Assembly: GCA_037043235.1 (NCBI GenBank)
Contig: JAWRVZ010000607.1
Coordinates: 70,574 to 134,573, forward strand
From: Rhodeus uyekii
Taxonomy: Eukaryota > Chordata > Actinopteri > Cypriniformes > Acheilognathidae
Length of the DNA stretch: 64,000 nucleotides
Direction of reading: 5' to 3'
The translations under genes and the position numbers were made by a program. Below are positions 27,255-40,000 of this stretch, piece by piece. A model generated the notes under the pieces. It worked only from the letters and a program-made list of their open reading frames with translations. It searched no databases and was not told the DNA's origin. Position 1 is the stretch's first letter. Each line of letters opens with the position of its first letter.

Positions 27255-28790
27255 CTGGTTCAGGAGACGGCAACAAACATCAGTGAGCTCAGGCGTTTCC
27301 TTGGTATGGTCAACAGTGTTGGCTTTTTATGATGCAAACAAGCCACTCAAAGTATCTGCAGATGCTTCATTACTGGAGCCGTCCTGCTGCAAAACGAGGC
27401 TGATGACTGGAGACTTGTTGCCTACGTGTCAAGGTCTCTTACTCCTTTTGAGAAAAGATATGTGCCGGTAGAAAAAGAGGCCCTGTGGCATGTGAAACAT
27501 CTTGTGACTTTTTGATTGGCCAACATTTTGAGATGGAAACCAATCACAAACCATTGTTGAGCCTCGTAGGTGGCCAGGATCTGGGTGCCTTACCTTCCTG
27601 TGACACTCTGTCACGCCCTCCACTGTCTGCTCACAAAGAAAACATGAAAGATGAGCTCATGGAAAGCACTAATATTTACATGGACAACATTGTGGAGCAT
27701 CTCTTTCCTGGACAACCTGTGGGAGTACCTCAAATCAGACAGTGTTTGCTCAAATTTCATGAAAATGTGTCAGGATGGGTGGCCTGAGTCCAGTCGCTGT
27801 ACAGGGACGGAGGAGATTTACAGGTACAAGTGAGCCTAACTATGACAGCCTGCTTCTAAAAGGTACAAGGCTTGTTATTCTCTCTGCATTGCAGAATGGT
27901 GTCCTTGTCGAACTGTACGAAGAGCATCAAGGAACAGTTAAATGCACGGCAAAGTGTGTGGTGGCCTGGACTTTGCCAGCAGTTCAACGAGTTGGTTCTG
28001 ACATGCCATGCTTGCATTAAAGAGCGCAGTAACAACGAATCTTTAATCCCATCAGATCTTCCTGAGAGAACCTGGCAAAAGCTGGGGACAGATCTGTTTG
28101 ACCATCTTTTAGTTGTGGATTGCTTTTCACAATATGTCGAGGTGGCAAATCTTGTATTTACCTAGATGTCACTATAGACACCTAAAGTCCATCTTTGCAC
28201 GCTAGGGAATCCCAGAGACATTAGTGAGTGATAATGATAATAGGCCACAGTTCTCATCCAGCTCATCAAGCATGTCACCAGTAGCCCGAAGGATCCATGT
28301 AGAAATGGAGAGACTGAGTGGGTACAATAAAGTACAAGATCCTCACCTTGATTTACTGTCTTAGAGATCAACGGCACTTCACAATGAGTTCAGCACAGCA
28401 CAGCTGCTCATGGGACTCTGTCTTCACACTCCAGTCCAAACCCTCCCAGGAATAATGGACCCTTTGTTACCTGATAGTGACACCAGAAATGTCCAGAAGA
28501 GAGAGAGGTGCAGACATGAGATCTTTCAACAGACGTCACAGAGTGCATGACCTCATCAAGCTCCCAGCTGGCGATCAGGTGTGGGTCACCGTTCAGTGGG
28601 TGGAGGGAACGGTGGTGGAGGAACATTACCAGGTGGAAGAACCTCTTGGAACTGTTCGTAGAAACCATAATTTCCTCATTTCTGTGGATGTACAGGAGGG
28701 TGGTTGTGGCACACAGGCTGGATCCCTGTTGTCTGAAAACATTACAGAGACACAAAACACATTCTGTCAATCTTAATGGATCAGTGAACC
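27255..28790 (+). pseudogene. degenerate Ty3/gypsy pol (RT end, RNase H, integrase)
   Basis: Plus-strand pieces in shifting frames. 'ISELRRFLGMVNSVG' (27,278-27,325) marks the end of the reverse transcriptase. RNase H text ('PLKVSADAS', 'FEKRYVPVEKEA', 'FEMETNHKPLLSLVGGQDLG') spans 27,340-27,600. Integrase text follows: zinc-binding 'QQFNELVLTCHACIKER', then 'WQKLGTDLFDH' and 'GIPETLVSDN' (27,930-28,240). Deletions and frameshifts throughout; an inactive copy of a different lineage from copies 1 and 2. Confidence 0.7.
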
Positions 28791-30600
28791 AGATCTGGCA
28801 GGCCAGTTAGCTTTAGAGGACAGTTTTCACAGAAGTCAGGCATTTTACCCTTGATTGGAATTTTTTTAAATACGTAACTATGGTAATGTGCTTCATAACA
28901 TTTCGTAGTCTGGAGTGAAAAACAGCGTTATTTTTTTGCTCATTGTTGATGTTAAATTATTGCGCTCTTATTTGATGTGGTACGGTAATTTGCAGATTGC
29001 CGTTGTTTAATGTTTGAGGAGTATTACGGTGATGACATCATGTTAATGTTATAAATCGGTATAGAAGAAGACGTTGACCTTGATGTATGTATATGAGTTA
29101 TGTTATAATAAATAAAGAGTTTGGAAGGAATGATAAGCACGGCTGAATGTTCAGTTTGCTTTCTACACGAGAGAGAGATGACGAAGCGCACTCAAGCTCA
29201 ACGGTTGAGTTGTGTTGTAAGCGGTGTATTTCAGGAGTAAGATGTCAATGCAATGCTTTCTGTTAGTTAAAAGGGGAGATGTGGGATAATCCATGTGGCG
29301 AAACTACATGTTTTGAACCCTGAACACGGTTTCTGCCACAGGGGGGCATGAATGGGGCAAGCAACAAATGCAAGGCTAGATAAGAGATACGTGCTTTTTA
29401 CCCAAACAATAAAACACAGAACAAGACAATTATCACATTGTGTTAATGGTAATAATGGTCCAATGAATAACATTCTGCAACAGCTTTTTTACCTTAATAT
29501 GTCAATTAAAATGAACCAGATTTTCAGTTCAAACACTTTTAGTAATGAAATTAACCCAGAGGAGCAGCTTCAGCTCTGAAACAGCAGTAAAACTGTACAA
29601 TTGTTCACTTTAACACGATGAAACAAAATGCAAACACTGATTTCTTTATGAAAATGCTTCATGCATCAGATTCTTCTTCCATGAGCAGACGAACATGAAG
29701 CTTCTCTCCTCCTCCAGACTAATCACTGCACTTTTCTACTGGATTTAAATGAACACAGTTACACTCACTAGTTAAATATTAATGATTATATGATGCATTA
29801 TCCTCCTGTTGATGCTACAAACACAGGCGTGAGTTCATTTATTAGTAAGTGTTGTTAGGGAGCGTCTTTATCATTGATCCACATTAATCAACATGATCTC
29901 TTTTCCCTCTTGACACATTTATAAGAAGAAATAATAAATGACAGTTTTTTTTACATAGATAGATCTACAGTCTTTTCCTGTAGGCGCTTCTCACATTTTA
30001 TGTACTTCACGTGAAGCAATAAATGGAAAAATGATCATGTTCAGCTCAGTAAAATGGTTTCATATGATGTGTGCACACTGCATAAGAACTGATCAATAGT
30101 TATTTCTGCTTATTTGAAATGAGGTTTTTATAACAATATTAATATGGCTATGCATAGACACTGCATGCACGAATAGAGTAAGAGAGTCAGTAATAAACAC
30201 ATTAATCCAGTCAGTAACAGAGATGGCGAAACGAGTGATGAGAAACAGCTCAGTTCTCTTAGTCTGGGATGGCCGTGTTTACGGTAATAAACGCGCATGT
30301 GTTTCTGATGCAGAAGCGCTAGAGGACTATAATCACACATCTCGATACAACATTGACGGGAATTAAGATTTTCCCTCATGGATCAACTGTGGAATAATGT
30401 GTATATATTGTCCATATAGACACATTTATATTGGTCTATCTGGACACTATCTATACGCTTTTAGAGGGAAAAACGAAATTGCAGATTAATATGATCGATG
30501 ATAAACACGACAGAGACTCTCCCTTACTTCTCTCTTCAATCGCCTCATAAATCCTCAAGCTCACACAACAAAAACTATCACACAGAAACACATCTATGAG
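28791..30600. other. intergenic sequence between genes B and C
   Basis: No gene seen. 28,850-29,290 may be the 3' LTR region of the gypsy remnant before it ('aataaataaagagtttgg' near 29,108), but no matching 5' LTR was found. The rest is AT-rich unique-looking sequence. Confidence 0.45.
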
Positions 30601-30669
30601 AGTGACTCTGAATATGAAGGACATTAATGACATGATGACGTATTTTATTGAGGGATCAAGCCATTCTTA

Positions 30670-30685
30670 GAAAGTGAAAGTAAAA
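30670..30685 (+). promoter_or_regulatory. ISRE/IRF-type element upstream of gene C
   Basis: GAAAGTGAAAGTAAAA fits the interferon-stimulated response element core (GAAANNGAAA) and lies about 160 bp before the 5' UTR donor of gene C. Interferon control of gene C is inferred. The paralogous site of gene B (11,130) has lost the second GAAA. Confidence 0.55.
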
Positions 30686-30799
30686 CGGAGGGAAAGCAGG
30701 AGCACGTTTGGTTCAGATTTCCTTCTATTTTCTCGTTTATATTTGTCTATGATTGTGTTTAGCAGCTCATATTCTAATATTAATCTCATATTCATCTAA

Positions 30800-30844
30800 A
30801 CAAACCAGATTGCCTGTGATTTAAAGGACGGTTCTTTGTCTCCG
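30800..30844 (+). other. gene C 5' UTR exon
   Basis: Ends 'ctttgtctccg' before donor gtgagt at 30,845, exactly as at gene B (11,186). The start of this exon is not determined. Confidence 0.55.
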
Positions 30845-30964
30845 GTGAGTTTCTGTTTCCTCTCTGAACACGACAGTCTCATTCATGATTTCTCTCATAT
30901 TAATCGTGTGTTTGTGTAAAAATCCCTCAATGTTTGTTTTATTTGAGTCTGTATTTTCACAGGA

Positions 30965-31019
30965 ATGTTGTGGATTATTATCATCGCTTTCGTGCTGAAT
31001 CTCCTCATAGAGACTTCAG
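30965..31019 (+). CDS. gene C exon: start codon and signal peptide
   Basis: ATG at 30,965, hydrophobic [14 protein letters not shown], donor gtaaga, phase 1. Differs from gene B by two residues. Confidence 0.85.
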
Positions 31020-34000
31020 GTAAGAACAGGATTGCATTGCGTTAATGCATTTCATTCAGAACATGATGAAAATTAAGACTAAGACAACATTACAATCTCA
31101 AAATGGAAATTGCTTGAATAATTACTTGAATAAATGGGAACGTGTGTGAGAGTGGCTGCATATGTGACGGAAGCCAAGATGGCTGTCAGAAATGGGTGCA
31201 GAGATATAAAAGCACTATAGAGATTCAGTCATGGACAGATTCCTCTCCTTCCTACAGTCCTGGAGAAAATCCTGATTATCTTAACGGTTTCGCAGATGTC
31301 ATCAGATTTCCCTGTGGAGTGAGATGTGTTAAGAGCAGCACTCCACACACCGGAGGAACAAAATGGTTAAATCTATGATGATAAGGAAAAATATACTTAA
31401 TACTGGGAGTGAATAGCATAAATATGGAAAGACAGTAATGTCAAATATAATCATGTAAACTGGAGGATTAACATTTGTCTATTAATTTGCAGAGAATATT
31501 CAATAGTTATCTGATTACAGGTCAGCTTCTTCCATCTTCCGTTTCTGTCTGATCTGGAGGTGGGTTAGGTTGTGCAGAGGTTTCTATATCTCCATCTCTT
31601 ACAGTTCAGGAGTTCAGAGTCTTGGCTTACCGTTTGTGATAACGAGGCATGTCTCAACTAGATGTTAGGAGTCACCGGATCTGCAATATCCAAAGAGGCT
31701 TCAAGGAAAAAAGGTTCACTAGAGTAAAAGACAGGGTCACCACTGGAGGAAAGGAGCTGGAGATGGCACTGATGAAGGCCTGGAGGGGGATCGCCTATCT
31801 ACAATAAGACTTTGCAGCTTCTGATGTAACATGACATTCTCTAGTTGCATCTCCTATAATGCTGAAATAAACTGGAAGCTGGCTGGTTTGTAGCCACTAG
31901 TTAGCGTTTTCTCATTTCATCACCTGCAGGATGACTGTAAGCTCTACTTCCTCTTCTCTTCACCCATTGGATTTTTCACTTTGTCATTCTTCTCTCTGTG
32001 TCCACTTATCATGCAACTCATCATCTTGACTGGCAGAAGTCGTCTTACCGGCAGTTTTGGCTGGAGCAGACACAGCAATCCCTCCAAGTCCACACCAGTG
32101 GATTTTTACAGTGGGTTTTTGGCACGCTTCACTAACTTTCTGGACTGCTCTCTGTGTATCTTCTATCATACCAGCCTCAACGCAGAAACAAAAGCACACC
32201 TCCCCGGGTGGGTCCTTGGGGGAATGGTTGAGTAGGTGCTGGTGAACTGCCCCCCCGATGAACACATCGCCAGCCCTGCTCCAGACCCAGATCCCAGCCA
32301 GACATCCACACTGCCTAGCACAGACCTCATGCTTGAGCCCACTGCCAAAGAGAAAACACCAGAGCCAACTCCTGAGCCACACTTCGTCCCGGAGCCCGAG
32401 CCCAACAGACAGTCTGACCAGGTGCATGAGCTGGCTATATTATCCATCCCTGTGAGGTTTCTTGTGGAGTTCAAGGGTATGGAGGAAAACCCTGCCCACA
32501 TCCCAACTGCTGTGGATGAGTTGTGCCTGGCCTTTAGAAATTACTTCGAGGCTTTACTTTACTTTTTTCACTGATTCTTCCATCCCTGCTGGTCTTGCTC
32601 AGCTCAAAGTCTCCTATGTATCCAGTGTTCATGCACAGCCTCCGTCTCTTGCCTCCTCTCCCTATGACAGACAGTTCCACAGTCCCACCACCGCTGGTTC
32701 CTCTCTCGGATCCACCAGAAACCATCATCCTTGTGCCTCCACCTTGGTCAGACGTCACCCTGCAAGCACCACAGACTTCTACTGTCCCCGTCTCTCCATC
32801 GTCCCTTTGGCTCCACCTTGGTCCTCGGTCCCACTTGCTTCACCTTGGACGCATGTCACTGCAGCTCCAGGACCATCGATGCCGCCCGGTCCCATCCGCT
32901 CTCCGTCTTTGTCCATTCCCCCCCCCCCTGGTACCAACTGCCAAGCCTCCACCATTCCTCGCTCGACTCTGCCGTGGGCAGAACTCTGGGTCCCTGCCTG
33001 GCTACTCCTACTCCTGCTTTCTGGTTCCTCTCACCACCATCGCCACCATAGTCTCTACTGCCGCTAGCGCCTTTTGGTTCCTGCACTGCTCTCAAGCCTC
33101 CACCTCAGTCCTCAGTTGGACTGTTATGGCATGAGAACGTGTTAGTTTCCACCCTTGTTAGTTTCCTTGGATGTTAATTAGTTCTGTCACACCAGACACA
33201 ACCTTCCTAAACTCTACTAAGCCCGAATGATACATTTTTTGCAACAAGGCCATAATAAAAAGATGCCTAAAACTATCTGTCAACAAAATAATTATAATCC
33301 ACTCATTTCATTTGTTGTGTTTTTGTGTCTCTCAGTGTCGTTCAGTGTTGTGGTTCCTCGTGATCAGATAGTGGCTCATGTCGGGTCCACCGTCACTCTG
33401 CCCTGCTGGATCTCTCCTCCTGAGAACGCTGAAGCTCTGGAGATCCGCTGGTATCGTCAGGACCAGTTCAGCAATCCTGTTCTCTTATATCTGAATGGGA
33501 AGATCCAGGATCTCCAGGAGGAATCTTACCGGAACCGAAGCTCACTGACTCTGCGCACAGTTCAGTCTGGTGGACTGAAGGACGGAGACGTCTCTCTTCG
33601 GCTGGAGAAACTCAGGATTCAGGATGAAGGGTCATATCACTGTTATGTGAGTGGAGAAAAGGCATATGACAGTAAAGAGCTGGTTCTCAAAGTCACTGGT
33701 GAGTCACAAACTACAATGCATTATTTTAGGGATCTACACCTCATCATAGGAATAGTTCACCTGTTTTGTTGCATGAGTTGGTTTACTCCAGATTTATACT
33801 CTGTAACCAATAGAATGTCAAACCCAGTTTTTCGCAGCAGAATCCTGCCATAACCTTCCAAAGAAATGGTCAAATAGTCTCCAATGGATCACCAGGGATG
33901 CATTTACCCAAAGATATTAAAAATATACTTGCACAGTGTTGGGAATCATCTGAACGTCTGTTTCTCCTCTTCCAGCTTCAGGATCCGCTCCGGTTCTGTT

Positions 34001-37000
34001 TCCACAGCTTCTGGATGATGGGCGTTTGAACATCAGCTGTGAGTCCAGTGGATGGTATCCAGAGCCAAACGTCACCTGGATGTCAGAAGAGAGAACGGTT
34101 CTCCGTCCTGGAGGAGTGTCTCGCAGTCGTGGAGCCGATGAGATGTTTTCTGTCCACAGCTGGACGATCGTCTCTCACTCGGACTCTCAACTGGTCTCAT
34201 GTTCAATGTCTCTCAAGACTGGAGAGTTAAAAGAAGGAAGATTGAACATACAGGGCTTCATCTCTTCAGGTCAGAGGATATCTTCACTTATGCTTGATGT
34301 TTAAGGTACAGATTATGGCAGGATATTTACAGTTATCTCCTACAAAGTGATCAAGTTTGCTTGAATTCCCATGTGATCATTTCACCTGAAGATGTTTAGA
34401 TTGATCTGCCCCCAGTTGCATAAACTATGAAGACTAGTCTTAAAACTGCTAGTTGATTTGTTTTTCTCAGATTCATCAGACCCATGGAAAGCTCCTTTCT
34501 TAATCGTTCTCATTTGTGCTCTTCTGGGTTTGGTTGGGCTGATCCTGTACAAATACAGACAGAAACTAACAGGTAACTAACAGAATTCATCTTCAGGAGG
34601 GTTTTATGTATTCAGTTTCTCACATGTTGATATTTTTATCTGTTTTGCAGGGAAGAAACCACCAGATCCAAGTAAGTAATGCAAACTCACCTCGTTTAAC
34701 ATCTACATAAAGTCATGAAGTGAATCAGCACATTCAGGCACAGAGTTAACAAGAGAAAATGCCAAAACCTTCAACTCTATGAATATCTGTTGCTGATGCT
34801 GCTTCTGAAATTGAAACATGTTCCTGTATGTTTTATGTAAGGGGACATAAAGAATAAGAATGAAACATGATGCATATGTATGAAATGTGCTGGTTACACA
34901 CAGAAACCACACTCCATACAGAGAAACACTGCACTATGTCAGGGTTCAAAAAGAGAGGACTCAATATGCTGGGTGAAGTGGCAGTTTATAGAAGAAATAA
35001 TGAAGAAAACACACGGTGATGAGCAAACAACAGAAGGGTTCCAGCAATCCACACAGGATAGCAATGGCACTAGGGTGTGAGACAGGGGAAGCACTGGGCG
35101 GAGGTGGCAGGAGAGGCAGGCAGGGCAACATGGTTCAACGGGAGGGGGGTCTGGAATGCAAAGAAATGACAAAAAAAAATTAAACAGAGAGAACATAGTA
35201 TCCAAGGAACGTGAAAAACAAAACAAAAGTAAAGAACAAGAGAATCCTGAAAACTAGACCTAGAATCTAAAGAAGCAGACTAGACAGAAAACTAGACTAA
35301 AGCACAGGAGGAAGCTAGACGAGAATTACAGGACGAAAACACACGATCTAGGACGGAAAACAAAACACGAAGGGAATATAAGGGTTATATCGAATAACCC
35401 TATATATAACCCTATATATCCACTTGGAAAGAATAATGAACTGACAGACGAACAAGAGGGCGGGGCGAAAACTGACAGATGAACGCATGGCGACACAACA
35501 AAACACACGTGCCGAAGCACATGGCGAGCGAGACACAAGACGTTACGAAGAAACACGGACAGCCATGCGCTTTATGATTTGTGCCAATTTACAGCAATAT
35601 GAATTCATTAGCTTTATTCCACAAGAGTTAAAAGTATAATTAATTGATGTTTTTAAAGTCTAGAGTATTTGTGAAATCTGACTGATAATTAAACTTTTCA
35701 ATGAAATTCTCTCATTTTAGTTTGCGAGGAAGGAGAAACGGAGAAGCTGATAAACAAAGGTATTTGAAGAAGTTATTGGCTCTTTGCTATATTGTTATAA
35801 TAATCATTAAATAAACATCTACATGCATGTGTGAAGAAAACATGAATATCAGGTTTGGAGGCTCTGAGTGGAAGATTGTAGATGTGAGTGAAAATAAGAG
35901 AACAGAATAACAAAATAATCACACAAATATAAACATTTGTTCCCTTTTATACCTTGAAACACTGAGATTTCTAAGAACACCTGAAAACGTGTTCCTTCTC
36001 TAATCAGAAACCGTGGGTGGACATTTCAATCCGCACTGCAGTGAACGCACGCACGCACGTGTCTCCTACGCCGGTCTCCTAACAGGGAATATGAGTGATT
36101 ATAAAACGTCCTTCTATGCTCTCCAAGTTAAAGCCGCAAAGCTCCGTTATAGGGATCGAGTGGAGTCTCATTTCCAGCTCAACGACTCCCGGCGGATGTG
36201 GCAGGGACTGAGGACCATCTGTGTTTTTGGAACTAAATCCTCTGCAGAGGTGAGAGCTCATCTGTTCCTTGCGCGACGCCGCCGGGTGACGCGTCAGAGA
36301 GAATCACTCAATCACGTGATCTCTGTCTCGGAGGATGAGGTTCGGAGGGCACTCAAGCGTGTGGATGTCAGGAAAGCTGCCGAGCCGGATGGTGTTTCAG
36401 GTCGTGTTCTGCGGTCCTGTGCTGATCAGCTCGCCGGACTCTTCACATCCATCTTCAATGAGTCCTTTGCTACATCTGTGGTCCACACCTCCTTCAAAAA
36501 ATCCACCATCATCCCTGTCCCTAAGAACAATAAACCCTCTTGCCTAAATGACTATCATCCAGTGGCTCTCACATCTATAATCATGAAGGTCTTTGGGAGA
36601 CTCATCAAAAACAACATTTGCTCCTCCATTCCTGACACTTTGAACCCTCTTCAGTTTGCCTATCGTCCCAATAGATCGACTGAAAATGCCATCTCTCACG
36701 TCCTCCACTCCTCCCTCACTCACATCGACAGCAAAAGTGGGAACTATGTAAGACTGCTATTTATTGACTATAGCTCAGCCTTTAACACCATAGTTCCCAT
36801 TAAGCTAACCACCAAACTCCTGGATCTCAGCCTGAACTCTTCTCTCTGCCACTGGATTGAAGATTTCCTCACTGGCAGACCTCAGGTGGTGAGAGTAGGC
36901 CAGTTCACCTCCACCTCCATCACTCTGAGTGTGGGAGCTCCACAGGGCTGTGTCCTCAGTCCCCTGCTCTTCTCTCTCTACACACATGATACTGTTGTCC

Positions 37001-40000
37001 TGGGCCTCATTTCCGACAACAATGAGACGGCATACTTGGACGAGGTGGAGCAACTGACATCATGATGCCAGGATGGTCCTGTGCCATGTGCCTGGTGGCT
37101 CTGCATCCGCAAAGCCACCAGCATTGTGGACGACCCCACACACCCTTTTCACCCCCCTGCCGTCTGGAAAACGGTATCGTAGTATTCGTTCTCTCACAAC
37201 CAGACTTTGCAACAGCTTTTTCCCCCATGCCATCAGGCTGCTCAAGTCTAAATAACCCATAGAAACTGCCCTAGTTTCCAACAGACTGTTTTTACAATCA
37301 TTCATTTCTATTTTTTTTTATTATATATTTGCACTGTCACTTACACAATCACTACATCACTTTCAGATTGAACTGTGTACTGGTCTGCGTTACTGTCTTG
37401 TGCTGTCTGTTTGCACTCTGTACACTTTATGTATATAGAAGTTTATGTTTACTTTTTATTTTTATTTTTTTGTACTTAATCTGTGTACTGTTGTATGTGT
37501 TACTGTCTTGTGCTGTCTGTTTGCACCTTGCGCACTTTATGTATATAGGTTTTTTTGTTTATAGCACCTTGTTTCCTGGGAAACGTTGTTTCGTTTCACT
37601 ATGTACTCGACAAATGACAATAAACTCCACTTTGACTTTGACTTTTGACAACTGTCTCTTTCTGAATGTTAGCAAGACTAAAGAACTGATTGTGGACTTC
37701 AGGAAGAGACAGCAATGGTCATACTCCCCTCTCATGATCAGCGGGACACCAGTAGAGAGCGTGAGCAGCTTCAAGTACCTGCGTGTAAACATCTCTGTGG
37801 ACCTGACCTGGACTGTACACATCCAGAAAAAGGCCAGGCAAAGACTGTACCACCTGCGCCAGCTGAGAAAATTCAGGGTTTCACCAGCTATCCTGGGAAC
37901 TTTCTATTTAGGGGCGATAGAAAGTGTACTGACTCAGTGCATCACAGTGTGGTACGGGAACAGCACCAGCCAGGACCGCAAAGCCCTGCAAAGTGTTGTG
38001 CACTTATCCGAGCGCATCTCAGGGTCAGCTCTCCCATCTCTGCAGGACATCTACACCAAACGCTGCAGAGGTAGAGCTACAAAAATCATCAAAGACATTA
38101 ACCACCCAGCTAACCCTCACTTCACCCGGCTGCCATCTGGTAAGCGCTTCCGAAGCCTGATGGCCAAAACTGAGAGACTCAGGAGGAGTTTCTTCCCCCA
38201 GGCCATCAGACTCCTGAACGCTGTCACTTAAAAACAGGTGACTTCACTTCATTATAAACATCACATACTGATATCGCACTGCACTATATGGTCTCGTTGT
38301 TACCATGTAACCCTGTTTGCACATTATACCTCTGTACTTCTGTTAACCACGTATTTATTTTTATAGTCTACAATTTACTTCACAGTTTATCTCGCTTATT
38401 TTATTCCACATCTCTTGTTTTTTACTTGATTTTTTTTTATAATTCTACATATGTATATATATATATATATTTTGAGCGGCTGGTCCTGGAACACCTAAAA
38501 GACTCTATACCATCCACATTGGACTCACATCAGTTTGCTTACCGCAGCAATAGGAGCACAGAGGATGCTGTTGCCATGGCACTGCACTCTGTGCTCACAC
38601 ACCTGGACAATAAGAACTCTTATGCACGGATGCTGTTTGTTGACTTCAGCTCAGCATTCAACACTATCATCCCGGCCAAGTTAATAGCCAAACTTGAAGA
38701 CTTGGGCATCAATACCTCACTCTGCAACTGGATTCTGGACTTCCTGACCAACAGACCCCAGAATGTCCGATCTGGATCCACCTGCTCCACATCCATCACA
38801 CTTAACACTGGTGTACCACAGGGCTGTGTGCTAAGCCCGTTTCTCTACTCCCTCTTCACCTCCGACTGCAAGCCTGTGTTTGGATCTAATGCCATCATCA
38901 AGTTCGCAGACGACACTACGGTGATCGGTCTCATCAGCAACAACGATGAGACTGCCTACAGGGAAGAGATCCAGCACCTGTCCACATGGTGCAACGAAAA
39001 TAACCTGCTCCTCAACACCACCAAAACGAAGGAGCTCATCGTGGACTTCAGGAAAGAGTCAAGAGGCACACACGACACCATCCACATCAATGGAATGGCC
39101 GTTGAGCGTGTCTCCAGCTTCAAGTTCCTGGGGACCCACATCTCGGCTGACATGACCTGGACAACCAACACCTCCAGCCTGGTCAAGAAGGCTCACCAGC
39201 GCCTCTTCTTCCTGAGGACACTGAGGAAGAATCAGCTCTCCTCGGCTATCCTGGTGAACTTCTACCGCTGCGCAATAGAAAGCATCCTGACGAACTGTGT
39301 CACAGTGTGGTATGGGTGCTGTTCTGTCGCGGAGCGCAAGGCATTGCAGCGGGTGGTGAAAACTGCCCAACGCATCACAGGGACTCCACTTCCTGCCATC
39401 GAGCACGTCCAGAGGAAACGCTGTCTGCGTCGAGCTCGCAGCATCCTCAAGGACTCCTCTCACCCAGCCCACAGACTGTTCTCCCTCCTTCCCTCCGGCA
39501 GGCGTTTCAGGTGCCTCCGGACCAGAACCAGCAGACTAAAGAACAGTTTCTTCCCCAGAGCTGTCTCTTTACTGAACTCTAACCCTTGCTGACCCCACTC
39601 CTCTCTCACCCCCACCCCCACCATCCCACTCCCCTCATAGACTCCTCTCCCCCCCACCACCATCCCACTCCCATCCAGACTCTCCTCTTACCCCCCCCAC
39701 CACCATCCCACTCCCCTCATAGACTCCTCTCTCCCCCCCACCACCATCCCACTCCCCTCACAGACTCTCCTCTTACCCCCCCCCAACATCCCACTCCCCT
39801 CATAGACTCCTCTCTCCCCCCCACCACCATCCCACTCCCCTCACAGACTCTCCTCTTACCCCCCACCACCATCCCACTCCCCTCACAGACTCCTCTCCCC
39901 CCCCACCACCATCCCACTCCCCTCACAGACTCCTCTTCCCCCCCCACCACCATCCCACTCCCCTCACAGACTCCTCTCCCCCCCCACCACTATCCCACTC

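Noticed and set aside
32236..33134. Proline-rich protein gene in intron 1 of gene C
   Set aside because: Several overlapping frames are open because the DNA is C-rich. The text resembles decayed retroelement sequence and no complete frame with a domain exists.
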